NCBI GenBank assembly: GCA_032622095.1
Contig: CP136063.1
Span: 14,177,814-14,241,813 of the forward strand
Direction of reading: 5' to 3'
DNA: 64,000 nt
From: Siphonodentalium dalli
Lineage: Eukaryota; Mollusca; Scaphopoda; Gadilida; Siphonodentaliidae
In this document: positions 11,805 to 23,377 of the stretch, piece by piece
Position numbering within the stretch: position 1 is the stretch's first letter
Layout: each line of letters opens with the position of its first letter
The notes under the pieces: model-generated
The model's input: only the letters and a program-made list of their open reading frames with translations
Told to the model about the DNA's origin: nothing
The model's database searches: none
Made by a program: the position numbers and the translations under genes

Positions 11805-12112
11805 ACAAAGTAATTGATCACTTAACCACAGCAAAATAATGGGTATTTTTTCATGATTTTAAATATTACTTTGGGCATTACTGTAACCAATATAAGGATT
11901 TGAGGTGTAATGATAACTCAATCCTCATACAGTAATGTACAAAGTAATTGACCACTTAACCACAGCTGAATAATGGGTAATTTGTCAAGATTTTAAATGC
12001 TGAAAAATTACCAATAATTCTGACGTGGTTAAGTGGTCAATTACTTTGGGCATTACTGTAACCAATATAAGGATGTGAGGTTTAATGAAAACTCCATCCA
12101 CATAACTAATAA
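11805..12112. repeat. Dispersed repeat with inverted AAAGTAATTGACCACTTAACC ends
   Basis: Contains direct repeats (ATTACTGTAACCAATATAAGG twice) and inverted blocks: CAAAGTAATTGACCACTTAA near 11,940 and TTAAGTGGTCAATTACTTTG near 12,025. The AAAGTAATTGACC motif is shared with the MITE ends at 8.1, 8.7 and 40.0 kb. Confidence 0.6.
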
Positions 12113-12880
12113 ATATGTGTGAAAATTAAACCAAAAATAAAAAATTCCATGATAGCGTCCAATATGGACTGCCTAATTCTGCTCCAAAACATGTATATTG
12201 AATATATGGTTGTTTATTGGGGGAAACCGATTATTTCAATGATATTTTCATTAACTGCATAGGATCCAAAATCCGACTTACGGGAGCTCGCTTCATGCGC
12301 GACTGTATCTTAAGCATATGTGCATATTTAATGAGCCAACAATTGGAATCCAAATAGAGAAGATTGGCACGTCGACCCTAGGCATAGACATCATTGATGA
12401 TCTCTATGGGAATCAAAATTGACATTTAATAGACAATTTCGATTAACCGCAATAACTTAAGGAATCTCTAATTATGATTAAGCCAAATGAGAATGCAATA
12501 AGACATTTCTTATTACCCTTAACCGCAATTACTTCCCATTGCACTTTAACACCATTAATATATCCCCCCAACAGCTTATCAATACCACTCAGGACAGTGG
12601 GTGTTTTTCCTCAATTGATTGAATTTCTTGTTTACACGGGATTTACGTGTAATCAAACAACGGGACCTCCATTGATCCAAAAACGAAAAACCTTGCCACG
12701 ATAGTGTGTGGATAACTAAATATCTAAAATTGTCATTGTTGATATCTTTCATGAGCACTTGAAGTGAAAACATTCATACCCAAGTATTAATGGTTTGTGT
12801 TTTACATGTGCGGACAGTGTAAATGCACGTGTTTTATACAGAAGCGGGATCTCCACGCCCCAAATACGCAAATAGTTAAT
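12113..12880. other. No gene recognised
   Basis: No open frame with family similarity, no RNA gene and no clear repeat boundary. Confidence 0.4.
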
Positions 12881-12889
12881 ATGTAAACG

Positions 12890-13125
12890 TACACGTGTGC
12901 CATGTTCAATGTCTGCCATTTAGTAGTCCGTCCGTCCGTTTTGCGTTTGATTTCCGCGAGAGATCTTTATATGTCTCACCTGGATGCCATTACGTGTGTG
13001 TACGGATACTTAATGTGACAAAATACAACTTAAGTCAGAATTTAGGTTTTCGCTCGCCGATGTTCACGAGTTATGACCCTTTGTTTTAAAAGAGGTGCGA
13101 TTTTGCCATGCCCTGGTGACGTGTG
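12890..13125 (+). repeat. Retroelement-derived fragment ('CCGTCCGTCCG..GAGTTATGACCC')
   Basis: The stretch AGTCCGTCCGTCCGTTTTGCG followed 150 bp later by TTCACGAGTTATGACCCTTT is typical wording of bivalve non-LTR-derived repeats. No protein domain is seen in any frame. Confidence 0.4.
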
Positions 13126-13499
13126 TACACATGTAGTTGTAAGTCATTCCTTAAGTTTTGTTTGGTGTTTTACCTTGTTTTAACTTATATAACTACAATT
13201 AATGTCATTCTGACTGGTCTATAAATTATATTGCTCACAACGGACATGGGCAATATGAACCCCAACAATTTTACATATACATAGATGAATACTGTTAGTC
13301 CAATTAAGGTATGCTAGGGTGTTAAATTCTATTATTTTTGTTTACCTTTATCTTGACATTTGTAAACTGCCGCAAGGTAGACTGCTCTGGACATCATTAG
13401 TGAAGTTTCCACTTCCGGAGTCCAAGACAGGGGCGCCTCTACTGCAGGATCGTGATACGAGCTCCCTCCCCGCTCATTAATTATGGGCATAAAAAAAGC

Positions 13500-14040
13500 A
13501 AGATTGATGCTTTATTCTCATGATTACATAGAGAACTAGAATGCACTCAGAGAGATGCCAACGTGCGCAAAAATGTAATAAAAACAATTTCGCTGTATTT
13601 TACTTAATTTATTTAATTTAATTTAATGTTAGCAAAATAGACAATTACAATCTTCAATAATTTTATTTAGGGGATAAAAGTGTGGTGTTTTGTGATTTCG
13701 GAAAGGTACATGGCGAATATACTGTGGCAAATTTAGGGGGGGGGGGGCTTAATTCTGCACATTATTGGTCAGAGTGATAGGGACTTGGCAACTTCAGGGG
13801 TCGGTGTGTATCGATCGACGGCCCTCCCCCAAACTTTTCAACAGCTGGAAATTTCGTAACATAAATATGTTGAAATTGGTCTATTATGACTTTTTATTTT
13901 AAATTTAATGCGCTAGATAAAATATAGTCCCCCAATTACCATCGCTCTTATCCTTAAAAATACGGATAAACATGAAAAATTGCCACCTCAAATATAAGTA
14001 ATGTAGATCAATGTACATATATTGTATTTTTATGCTATCT
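13500..14040. repeat. Dispersed repeat R, copy 1
   Basis: Blocks here recur elsewhere in the window. AATGCACTCAGAGAGATGCC recurs inverted near 38.2 kb. ATTTTACTTAATTTATT and AATTTTATTTAGGGGATAA recur at 19.97-20.05 kb. TTTAATGCGCTAGATAAAAT and CCCCCAATTACCATCGCTCT recur at 20.05-20.10 kb. GGTACATGGCGAATA recurs at 18.66 kb. It therefore belongs to an interspersed family; its superfamily is unknown. Confidence 0.65.
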
Positions 14041-14194
14041 TATGATTTACTGGCTACTGTCTGGTCAATTACATCATTTTACATGACCTAAAATGCGAAC
14101 CTATATGCAAATCCATTTAACAGAATCAACAGGTCACTCTTTGCACTGGTCTACACCACCGCAAATCAGGTATTCCCTAAATGTCCAGGTGATA

Positions 14195-14350
14195 TGTCAG
14201 GTGGGGGGGGGGGGGCGGAAAAAACTGCAGACACAGGGTGGAAAAAACTGCAGACACAGGGTGGAAAAAACTGTTTCTTCGGTTTGGGTACCCACCCCCC
14301 AACAGCAAAAACTGCAGTTTTTTTCCACTGATCATTGACCCCACCCCCCC
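14195..14350. repeat. Short 22-bp tandem repeat, AAACTGCAGACACAGGGTGG
   Basis: Three direct copies of GGAAAAAACTGCAGACACAG lie between a poly-G and a poly-C run. An inverted AAAAACTGCAGTTTTTTT palindrome follows. Confidence 0.7.
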
Positions 14351-15290
14351 CCCCCCAGAAAAATCAAATCTACCCCAGCCGGACAACAACTCGGTTTGAC
14401 CGGAAACCGAAAAAAAACACCGGAGTGTATATCGCTAAGACTGAAGTTGAGAATTATCTCCCTTCTAAAATTCCACAAAATACACGTTGTTGATCTGTGT
14501 TGATCAGCGATTACAATCAAAATATAACCATAAAGGTTATTAAATAACAATCCTTCGAACGTCCCTTGTATGCAATTGGTGTGTAATATTATTAATCGGC
14601 CCGCAACGACATCAATTTGAATATTTTGCGAGATTATTTGGTGTCAATGAATTTAACATTTGGGTTCCCCCAACATTGGTCAAGTTTCATGTTTGCATTT
14701 TATTATTTCTACGAAGGACAGAGGGCAAATGCATCAAAATACTGCTGGCAACATATTAGTTACTCACATCTATTGGGCGCACATCTATATTGATGGATTG
14801 TTGATGCCTTTGCACTCCATCCTTCAACTATTCATAATAACATGTGAACAACCAAGAACTGTGCCATTTTAGAGATAATATCACACAAGAAGTCACCAAT
14901 TGTTTGAGAATCCTGGAGAATCACTAAGAATGTGGTTTTCTGTAGTTCACGGTCCATTTTTTTGTTTGGGTCATCCAACCACATTTATCGTTACATTCAT
15001 GATTTAACAGATGATGAGAATCCATAATGTTTTTATTTTGAATTTTAATTTTACGTTACTTTACTCACTCCTGCTCACTCTGCTTTTAATACTGATTAAA
15101 CAATGTGAAGTCTGAAATTATTTATCATAAATTGTTACATTACAATTCACGAGAAGGTGCTTGGTAACTTAGTTTAGATTATTATGACTAAAATGGTCAT
15201 TGTCTACCAGTAGAACGCCGATTTGTACCTAGTGATGTCATGAAATGTACAAACATGTATATTGGTGATCGCAACGCTTTGTATGCACTT
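14351..15290. other. No gene recognised
   Basis: AT-rich sequence with only short open frames that lack recognisable motifs. Confidence 0.4.
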
Positions 15291-15296
15291 TAAAAA

Positions 15297-15614
15297 ATGA
15301 CAACTAGTCATTACCTCGACTTTGAAAAAGATGCAAATGAGATACCAGCATACAACTGTTTTCTGATATCATTGGAGGAGAAATTGTTTAATACATGGGA
15401 TAGTTCTGCAGTAAAAATTTGCCAGATAAGCGATCGCAGGGTAGAATTCTGCATTCGACTGGCAGACACTGACAGTGTCGGCATTATTAGGAGGGTTAAT
15501 GGGGTCAATATCACATGTAAACCAAGACAGTGGTTATCCAAAATTGTTTTATGTGGATTGTACTATTGTATATATGATTTGGATATTAATGTTAATCCAT
15601 ATTCTATAAAATGA
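15297..15614 (+). CDS. Uncharacterised 105-residue open frame
   Basis: An ATG-initiated frame preceded by AAAAA (A at -3) and ending at TGA. The translation is soluble-looking with no low-complexity bias, starting MTTSHYLDFEKDANEIPAYN and containing DRRVEFCIRLADTDSVGII. I recognise no family. It is not made of the tandem repeats that explain most other open frames here, so it may be a genuine exon or an old transposon fragment. The frame ends without an obvious donor site. Confidence 0.25.
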   Translation: MTTSHYLDFEKDANEIPAYNCFLISLEEKLFNTWDSSAVKICQISDRRVEFCIRLADTDSVGIIRRVNGVNITCKPRQWLSKIVLCGLYYCIYDLDINVNPYSIK

Positions 15615-16180
15615 GAGAAAATTGAAGTTGTGAGTCTAAAAATACATATTTGGAAAAAAATTACATGCAAATTTTTTCCGACAACCCCCCCCTAAATGAA
15701 TAAGGAAAACATTTACGTGTAAATTTTTGACGCCTAGGTACCCCCCACCCCCCGGTATGTTGTGTCCCGCAGTTTCCCCCCACCCCGGTGATGTATGCAA
15801 ATTCATGTGGTCTCAATATATCTAAGACAGTTTGTGATTTGAGATTGTGCCCCATAACTGGAATGTTAGTATGAAAAACCAAGTCACAAACCAACTGAGA
15901 AATAGGAGACAACGCGGATGTACACAAGTCACCAGATACAACAGCTTAGATTGACCAAGTGGTAAAAGTGTGTAAATAAATGACTTTAAAATTTACTGGA
16001 TACCAGCAGACTTTGTTGGTAGTTGTTACAGATGCACAGTATCGACAACAGCTGAATACTCCCTACAGAGAACTTAAATTAAAAAGAGTTAAATAAATTT
16101 TATATTTTTAATTTGACATAACGGTTTAGTAAACATATAACTCAATAAACATTTGAATTATTAACGATATATATAAATAC
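15615..16180. other. No gene; C-rich runs
   Basis: Holds C-rich runs at about 15,685 and 15,740 and AT-rich sequence up to the first retroelement-like unit. Nothing else recognisable. Confidence 0.4.
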
Positions 16181-16181
16181 T

Positions 16182-17995
16182 AGAAGGTGACCCGACTTCG
16201 TCCGGGCTATTCAAAAAGCAAATTTCAAGTCGATAGCTCCACCCGTTTCCGAGATATATAGCCCAATGTCATTTGCGGATACCTCGGCCGGTGATGAGTT
16301 AACGCGACATCGGCCGGTCAAGAGTTAACGCGAACACGTCACGATATGTTGATGGCGTAATATATTTTTTTACGCAATGATTTTCGATGAGCGAAGCATG
16401 GTCCTGCGTTCTTCCCGATAATTAAGGTAGAAACTTTAAACGTACACAGGCATGTGATGCATCATTGGAAAGATGAAGAGCCACAGATTCTAACCGTGCA
16501 AATTATATGACTGGCAATTTATTATTCGCGCTATATCGAATCGATTTGTGAGCACCGAACTGCAATATATTAGCGCAAAACGGCGTAAAAACAAATTTGA
16601 CCTCGGCACGTGAAAAGTTGACCTCGGATCTGAAAATTAATAGGCCTATGTTACTCGTGGCCCGAAAATACCCCCACATACCAAGTTTCATCGAAATTGG
16701 CTCAGCCGTTTTTGAGTCCATCGATTACACACAAACACACACACAGATCTTCCAAAATATATAATAGACTAGAAGGTGACCCGACTTCGTCCGGGCTTTG
16801 ACCTTGAATTGTCTAATTTGAAGGCCAAGGTCAAGTGGGGTCACGATTTGACCCATCCAAAACACTGCACGAACAAAAGTACCCGTCGAAATCCATCCGG
16901 TTTTACCCGATTTGACCTTTTAACCCGATTTGATTTCCACTCAAGTATATAAACGCGCCACATTTACACACGTAAAGATAAATTACCATCGGTGCCCGAG
17001 ATATCACCAAGACGTCTGAAACAGTCAAATGCATCGGCCGGTTGAGCGTTAACGTGATCTAACGTTATGAACTCTAACGACGTCATAGAAGTTACGCATT
17101 GTTTTTACCCTGATAGAAGATCGTACCACTTCTTAATAATTGAGGCAGATAACTAAAACGGATACATACATATTATATATCGTTGGAAAGATGAAGCCAC
17201 ACAGATTCTAACCGTGCAAATTATATGACTGGCAAGTTATTATTCGCGCTATATCGAATCGATTTGTGAGCACCGAACTGAAATATATTAGCACAAAACG
17301 GCGTAAAAACCGATTTGACCTCGGCACGTGAAAAGTTTACCTCGGATCTGAAAATCAATATGCCTATGTTCGTCTCCGGCCGAAAATACCCCCATATACC
17401 AAATTTCATCGAAATTGGCTTAGCCGTTTTTGAGTTCATCGCGATCAAACACACAGATCTTCCAAAATATATAATAGACTAGAAGGTGACCCGACTTCGT
17501 CCGGGCTATTCAAAAACCAAATTTCAAGTCGATTGCTCCACCCGTTTCCTAGATCTGGTCTGCGCATGCGCGAAGCTGGTGTCGCACGTGCTCGGCGACC
17601 CGATAAAATTCGTATCCGGGGCAAGATACATTCACATACCAAATTTCAAGTCGATAGCTACACCCGTTTCCGAGATATATAGCCCAATGTCATTTGCGGA
17701 TACCTCGGCCGGTGATGAGTTAACGCGAAACAGTCAAATGCAATGTATTATTCGCGCTATATCGAATCGATTTGTGAGCACCGAACTGAAATATATTAGC
17801 GCAAAACGGCGTAAAAATAGATTTGACCTCCGCACGTGAAAAGTTGACCTCGCACGGACAAATAAATATGCCTATGTTCGTCGCCGGCCGAAAATACCCT
17901 AAAATACCAAATTTCATCGAAATTGGCTTAGTCGTTTTCGAGTTCATCGATTACAGACACACACACAGATCTTCCAAAATATATAATAGATAATT
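16182..17995 (+). repeat. Three head-to-tail retroelement-like repeat units
   Basis: Each unit opens CTAGAAGGTGACCCGACTTC then GTCCGGGCT (16,182; 16,770; 17,480). Each closes with TTTCATCGAAATTGGCT, an ACACACACAGATCTTCC segment and AAAATATATAATAGA (16,765; 17,475; 17,990). The close of one abuts the opening of the next. Units 1 and 3 share AAATTTCAAGTCGATAGCTC and all share ACCGAACTG.AATATATTAG. The GC-box start plus 'CATCGAAATTGGCTNAGCCG' tail resembles SINE/RTE-like 3' sequences of invertebrates. No reverse transcriptase is seen. Confidence 0.7.
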
Positions 17996-18319
17996 TGGCA
18001 CACGATTCTCTATCACAAGTTTATGTTACAGTTTTACTATCAAAGACCATTCAATATATTTCCAATAGACTGATTATGCACATGTAAATATCAAATATTG
18101 GAAGGACATTTTAAAGATATTTCAGTAGATAAGATAATTATGCCTGACTCATCTTTCATTGCTGGAATACTGGTCGGGTGTGTGTATTTTTTGAGAAATC
18201 AGTTCATAATTAGGAGAATAAAAATGGAAATCCCGATTAATTGGGGATAATTTCCCGGGTCCCGGAAAATAATTTCAACCTTTCCCGGGTCCAGGTGGAA
18301 TTCTGTTCCCGGTGTCCCG

Positions 18320-18560
18320 AAAATAGCCCCCCCCTCGTATAACATTGTGGTGTTTTGTATTTTCTGAAAATACATGTATACAGGGCGAATGTACTGACTG
18401 TCAATTTTCGACAAAAGCCACATCGCTGGTTTGTTTATATAACAACGAGCTAGTAACGGAAGTCAGTGCCAAGGGAGTCAACTCTATAATCTACTCCGTA
18501 ACATCGCCGGCATGTACTGCGTAAGGGTGACGTCATGGAGTGAAATCAGTAGGGTGACAC
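18320..18560. repeat. Dispersed repeat, copy 1 (paired with 20.34-20.58 kb)
   Basis: Shares GTGGTGTTTTGTATTTTCTG, ACATGTATACAGGGCGAATG, AACTCTATAATCTACTC and GCATGTACTGCGTAAGGGTG with 20,355-20,580 in the same orientation, with scattered substitutions. Confidence 0.75.
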
Positions 18561-18620
18561 CAACGTACGTACCTACGAATCGGACTGATCGCCATACTGT
18601 TGCGCGAGCGCACGTAATAA
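18560..18620. repeat. Dispersed boundary motif ATACTGTTGCGCGAGCGCAC, copy 1
   Basis: GATCGCCATACTGTTGCGCG and AGCGCACGTAATAAT also occur at 52,720-52,755 (same strand) and 37,257-37,295 (inverted), each beside a GGTGTCACCCT-type segment. Confidence 0.7.
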
Positions 18621-18629
18621 TTTTATTTA

Positions 18630-18797
18630 GGGGATAACAGTGTGGTGTTTTGTGATTTCGGAAAGGTACATGGCGAATACACTGTGGCAAATTTAGTTAA
18701 TGGGCGACGGCGGAGCCGGAGCCCATTAACGGGTATTTGCCACAGTATATTCGCCATGTACCTTTCCGAAATCACAAAACACCACATTGTTATCCCC
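18630..18797. repeat. 168-bp foldback (GGGGATAACAGTGTGGTGTT)
   Basis: The left arm GGGGATAAC..GTGGTGTTTTGTGATTTCGG..GGTACATGGCGAATAC is repeated inverted in the right arm ending GTTATCCCC. The loop contains GGGCGACGGCGGAGCCGGAG. The left arm is shared with repeat R at 13.67 kb. Confidence 0.85.
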
Positions 18798-19178
18798 ATT
18801 CTATTGCTCTTCGAACTTAAAAATGTTATTTAGACAAACAAATGGCTCGTAATTATCAACTAAATGTGCGGCCATAGAAGTATAACTGGATTATTATCAT
18901 GGCAGTAAAATATGCATATTCCGTGGGAACACTATGGGAACAAACAAAACAGAGAAGGGGAAGGAATAAGGAATACCCCTATTTATATGATGCAAGTCCA
19001 CGTAACGTTGTCCAGCAACTAAGCTAGCATAAAATATGCTAAGGCATCCACTGAGCTCTATCAGCCTACGTGATATGGCACCTCGCCGATTGTAAACTTG
19101 CTGTGCTGTCGGATTCGATTCTCACGCTCCTCATGCACTTCTCGGACACCTCTGTTCTCCACAGAATCCGGATCTTCT

Positions 19179-19913
19179 CTATTCTTCCACCATATGTCTA
19201 CTGTTGCATAGTCCACTGTGACCATCGGTGTTAAGCAACAACATTACAAGATCATGGTCAGAATAGTACGTGTCTCGAACACAAGCAGAATAGTGGATGG
19301 TCGGGTCATTTGACTTGACATAGATATGGTCAATGGATGAACCGTAATCTGTCGTGGCATCCACTACCAGCTGTTCGAACCCCAAATCTGTCAAAGCGAT
19401 CTTCCCATCAGCAGCGTCTATATTAAAGTCGCCAACAATAATATTAGGCATATCCTTTGGAAGACATCCAGTGAGTTTGTCCACATACAAGGAAAAACCA
19501 CTGATGGGAACATTTGGAGGCCTGTAGACAACGGCGAGACAGAATATTTTCCCGTCCAAGTCAATGGTGGCTATCGCATGGTCAATCCCATTTGGCTTAG
19601 CAACATCAATCGGCGTTATGATTCTGTGCGTTTGGATCATGACACCACCACCTGGTCCTACACTTCTGTCAGATCTTACAGTCTTCAGTGTAGTTGTCAA
19701 TTGATGATGAAGGGCTAGGTGGGTCTCTGTGGATGCCATCACATCCATGCTATTCACGTCTGCATCAGCCTTGACGTCTTCTATGTGCGTCAGGTAGCCT
19801 CTGACGTTTAGCACACCAACTTTCAGACATCGACCACAGGTTGGCTGCATGACGGGCTGCATGCAAAATTATCCCCGAAGGCGTGCCATTTCATTTGCCA
19901 CGTTTTCACCAGC
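19179..19913 (-). CDS. Helentron exon 21: C-terminal EEP endonuclease, with in-frame stop
   Basis: The acceptor TTTTTTACAG at 19,914 opens AGENVANEMARLRG, then TAA (19,869-19,871). The frame then stays open through an EEP/APE-like endonuclease: GVLNVRGYL, STETHL, a GGGVMI segment, VYRPPN, IIVGDFNID (about 19,420), SSIDHIYV and YYSDHDLV (about 19,255). The Asn, Glu, Asp and His residues expected of the family are all present. Such domains resemble those of non-LTR retrotransposons and mark Helentrons. After HSGLCNSRHMVEE the frame stops at 19,179, while an overlapping frame stays open to 19,061. Confidence 0.93.
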
Positions 19914-19964
19914 CTGTAAAAAAGTTATCAAGTAATTATTATCACATGCAGTTAATATTGTTTT

Positions 19965-20150
19965 CATTATTATTTTACTTAATTTATTAAATTTAATGTA
20001 ATGTTAGCAAAAATCTTCAATAATTTTATTTAGGGGATAACTTTTTATTTTAAATTTAATGCGCTAGATAAAATATAGTCCCCCAATTACCATCGCTCTT
20101 ATCGTTAAAAATACTGATAAACATGAAAAATTGCCACCTCAAATAGAAAT
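19965..20150. repeat. Dispersed repeat R, copy 2 (in Helentron intron 20)
   Basis: Shares TTTTACTTAATTTATTAAAT, TTTATTTAGGGGATAA, TTTAATGCGCTAGATAAAAT and CCCCCAATTACCATCGCTCT with 13.6-14.0 kb, lacking the middle segment. Confidence 0.7.
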
Positions 20151-20339
20151 AAATATGCTCAACAATTAGTTTTTGCATGTACCTGATGTCTTTTTCAGAT
20201 GTTTACCACTTACAAATTGCGGTTTTGATTTTACCGCGATCTTGAATTGAAACAAAGGGAAATTGTTTACTCAATGCGATGTATTTCATGCCGTGTCTGT
20301 CGCGGTTTCATGTCAAGAAATTTGGTCAAATGATATCGA

Positions 20340-20590
20340 GACACTGACATTGGTGGGATATAACGGTGTGGTGTTTTGTATTTTCTGAAAGTACATGTAT
20401 ACAGGGCGAATGTACTGACTATCAATTTTTTCGACAAAAGCGGCGTCGCTGGTTTGTTTATATAGCAAGTTTAGCAACGAGCTAGTATCGGAAGTCAGTA
20501 GCAAGGGCGCCAACTCTATAATCTACTCTGTAATGTCACCGGCATGTACTGCGTAAGGGTGACGTCATGGAGTGAAACTGAACAGTGAGC
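20340..20590. repeat. Dispersed repeat, copy 2 (in Helentron intron 20)
   Basis: Same orientation as 18,320-18,560: GTGGTGTTTTGTATTTTCTG, ACATGTATACAGGGCGAATG and GCATGTACTGCGTAAGGGTG. Confidence 0.75.
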
Positions 20591-20938
20591 GGGGCTGGAT
20601 TGGGCATGGCCGATATTAAGAATTCAGCTAACGGCAATATTGCTGCGATATCTAACATTGAAGTGGTGAACCAGACTATACATTGCAACAGGTTATTGAA
20701 TGAATAACCCCCGCAAATATGTGGTGTTTCCGGGGGTATATTGGCCCAAGTGCATTAGAATGGGTATTTAATTAAGTAACAAAATGCGAAAATGTGAATA
20801 TATATAGAGTTGATTTTAAACTTAATAACCAATGTGTAGTAAAATCTATGTAGAAGTGGGAAATTAACATTACTACATTATACAATATTTAAAACATATC
20901 TTTTGGACAAAATTGTATACCAGAGATATGATTCCTAC

Positions 20939-21072
20939 CTTAATTTTCTTTCGCATGAAGTCAAGGATGAAAAGACCTTTCAACGACTTCACTCTGCTAA
21001 ACGCCACATAAGCTTGTCCTTTCCCGAAATGTCTTGATTTCATGGAGACCACAATGTTATTCACAGTCAGTC
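20939..21072 (-). CDS. Helentron exon 20: helicase motif VI
   Basis: Encodes LTVNNIVVSM and FGKGQAYVAFSRVKSLKGL, the arginine-finger motif VI of PIF1-like helicases. Acceptor TTTCCAG, donor AAG|GTAGG. Intact. Confidence 0.92.
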
Positions 21073-21788
21073 CTGGAAATAAATTTATATACATATGATG
21101 TCGGTAATGAGTAAAATGACCGTTTGTAACCTTCCATCAATAACATTTTGAAAGAATAATTCTGTCTTTTGTAATACATCATTTTTGTCATGCGAGATTG
21201 TCCATTCAAGTTCAAAATTATATTTACAGATACAGTAATGCAAAAACAAAATTTTAATCTGCACAGTTCAGTTAGCCTATGAAAATAATACTTGTGATCG
21301 TATCTTCCAAATGAAGTTATAGTAAAATTGGAAAATAATTTGTATAATTTTATAGATCACTATAAGGCCTAAAAAAAATATGTTTGTTTCCGCTAACCCG
21401 ACCCTATTTTAAACCGCAGACCCTAAACTCTTTATTGCCATTGCAAAAAAAAAAAAAAAAATTGGACCAAAAAAAAAACAAATATATATATTTTGATTTA
21501 ATTTTTTTTTAATTTAGGTCCCAATTCATATCATAACAAGATGCAAAACATTTATATATTTATATATATTGACATAAGAAATTTAAGTTTACAAAAAGAT
21601 TTAAGTTTAACAGTTGGAATCATACTGTAAAGTATGTTTGAGTTCAGGTACGGTGTGTTATCATTCAGCGTTCAGACTTCAGTATTTCAATCAATTACAC
21701 CACAGGAACATTAACAATTTGATCAAATCAACCTGGTTATCAAGTGGGATCTCATAATACCAAATGAAAAATTAACATAGAGATTAGT

Positions 21789-22698
21789 CAGGGATTCCGC
21801 TATACCGGCAGGGGGTCCCTTTGACGGCCCTGTTCCCCTAGCCAAGTTTTCCCCTAGCAAAGTTTTTCTCTGACTCCCCCTGACGCATTCCCCTCCCAGG
21901 GCCCTTGAACCCTTTGTTTTAATGCAAACTCCTTGAAAACCCTGGAATTTCGTGTAACCGTAAAAACCTTCAGTATATCGATTCGTAATATATAGCCGGA
22001 AACGATATATTTTGTGTACGATGCGATATTTGTGACGTAACTCTAACAATGAAGCGTCATAGCTTCGTTGGTTACCAAGTACAAATATTTCCCGCCGATA
22101 GCAATTATCTCGAGTCAATATCAATTGTGTGACCCCCCTCTCCCGCCCAATGAAGCATCACTTTCCCGCCGATAGCAGCAATTCTCTCGAGGTAATTTCA
22201 ATTGTGTGACCCCAAATGATTGAATGCAACAACAAAATAGTTCCGAGCTTTTTAAACCAGTGTTCGTAGATCGAATGAATTTTTAAAAGACGAGTGAATG
22301 TTACGGTTGGTCATGAACTTCCCTTGATGACTTGGCGAGGCACCTCCTCAAGAGTATAGTTGACTTTTAACTGGTACGAAATATCATAGTACATTTAATT
22401 ATTCTACCGGAAATAAAAAATAAATCTAAATTTAGTCTCAGTTAAAAGTTTGTTTTTATTTCACTCAGTTCAACCACAATAATGTGGTTAATCAACTTAA
22501 TTGACTGACTGTTGTATCACATAAATTGTTACATTTCTTGTTTTAATTTTTAGAATGTATACATACCAGAATTATAATCGTAATTCGCGTTCTGCTGGAC
22601 AATGCATTTCTAGTGTTGCACTTTTCTAAATTTTCGAAGCAGGTGTTCGTGTTTTCCCCTATCTACAAACCGGCCCCATTCCCCTAGCGGAAACACTG
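21789..22698. mobile_element. hAT-like non-autonomous element with target duplication (Helentron intron 19)
   Basis: The left end CAGGGATTCCGCTA and the inverse of the right end CAGTGTTTCCGCTA are imperfect terminal repeats. The direct 7-bp duplication GATTAGT lies at 21,782-21,788 and 22,699-22,705. CAGNG termini and a 7-8 bp duplication fit hAT. The interior has a direct repeat (CCCGCCGATAGCA at about 22,091 and 22,162) and no transposase. Confidence 0.65.
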
Positions 22699-22736
22699 GA
22701 TTAGTACCATATATAGTCATTACTATCTTAATACAT

Positions 22737-22907
22737 AGAGGATCTCACATGAGTTACTATTGTATACGGAATTTATCAACCGAGTTCACTAAATTTGATT
22801 TGAGCCGAGGTTTACCGAGGCTCAAATAGAATTTAGTGGACGAGGTTGATAAATTACGTATAAAATAGGACGAGTGTGAGATACTTTTTATCACATGATC
22901 AAATAAA
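22737..22907. repeat. Foldback family P, copy 1 (Helentron intron 19)
   Basis: GGATCTCACATGAG.. ATTTATCAACCGAGTTCACT and a GAGCCGAGG/CCTCGGCTC-type centre, then the inverse arm ending TTTTTATCACATGATCA. The copies at 41.83 and 47.57 kb are closely related. Confidence 0.75.
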
Positions 22908-23377
22908 CGCGAAGCAATGCGAAATATCCATCGAAAACAACGATAAAAACCGCAGCGATCGCAAGTCATTTGAAGAACGATGTGACGTCAACGCACGCGC
23001 TGTTATTAAACGTGTCTTTTATCGATAATTATGAAACTGCTTTTATGGGCAAATTATGTGATAAATGTACATTGTTTATGTACTACATGTATGATTTCTG
23101 TATTACATGTACATGTAGTATATTATGTATGGTATGTGTCTCACTTGAATTTTATAAAATAGCCTAAGTGATGATGGCAAGTCTAATTTCAAGCAGGATA
23201 AGGCTTCCGATAAGCATAATCCATAGAACCAAAAGATATCTGACAATAACTTATAAGCATTTCCAATCCATACATATATAAAAAGTTCCAAAGTTATGCT
23301 TGAGAAACTTGATAAAATTGACCTCTGTAAATTCAAAATACTGACTCAAAGAGCCTTAGATTAGATCTAAATGCAAT

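Noticed and set aside
16503-17947. Three similar 72-77 codon minus-strand frames (NSKTAKPISMKFGIWGYF)
   Set aside because: They are antisense translations of the conserved tail in the three retroelement-like units; similarity reflects DNA repeats, not a protein.
16182-17995. Polymerase III promoter boxes of a tRNA-derived SINE
   Set aside because: No convincing A and B boxes at tRNA-like spacing were found in the unit heads.
21723-22124. 133-codon minus-strand frame
   Set aside because: It lies across the end of the hAT-like element and is explained by that non-coding repeat.
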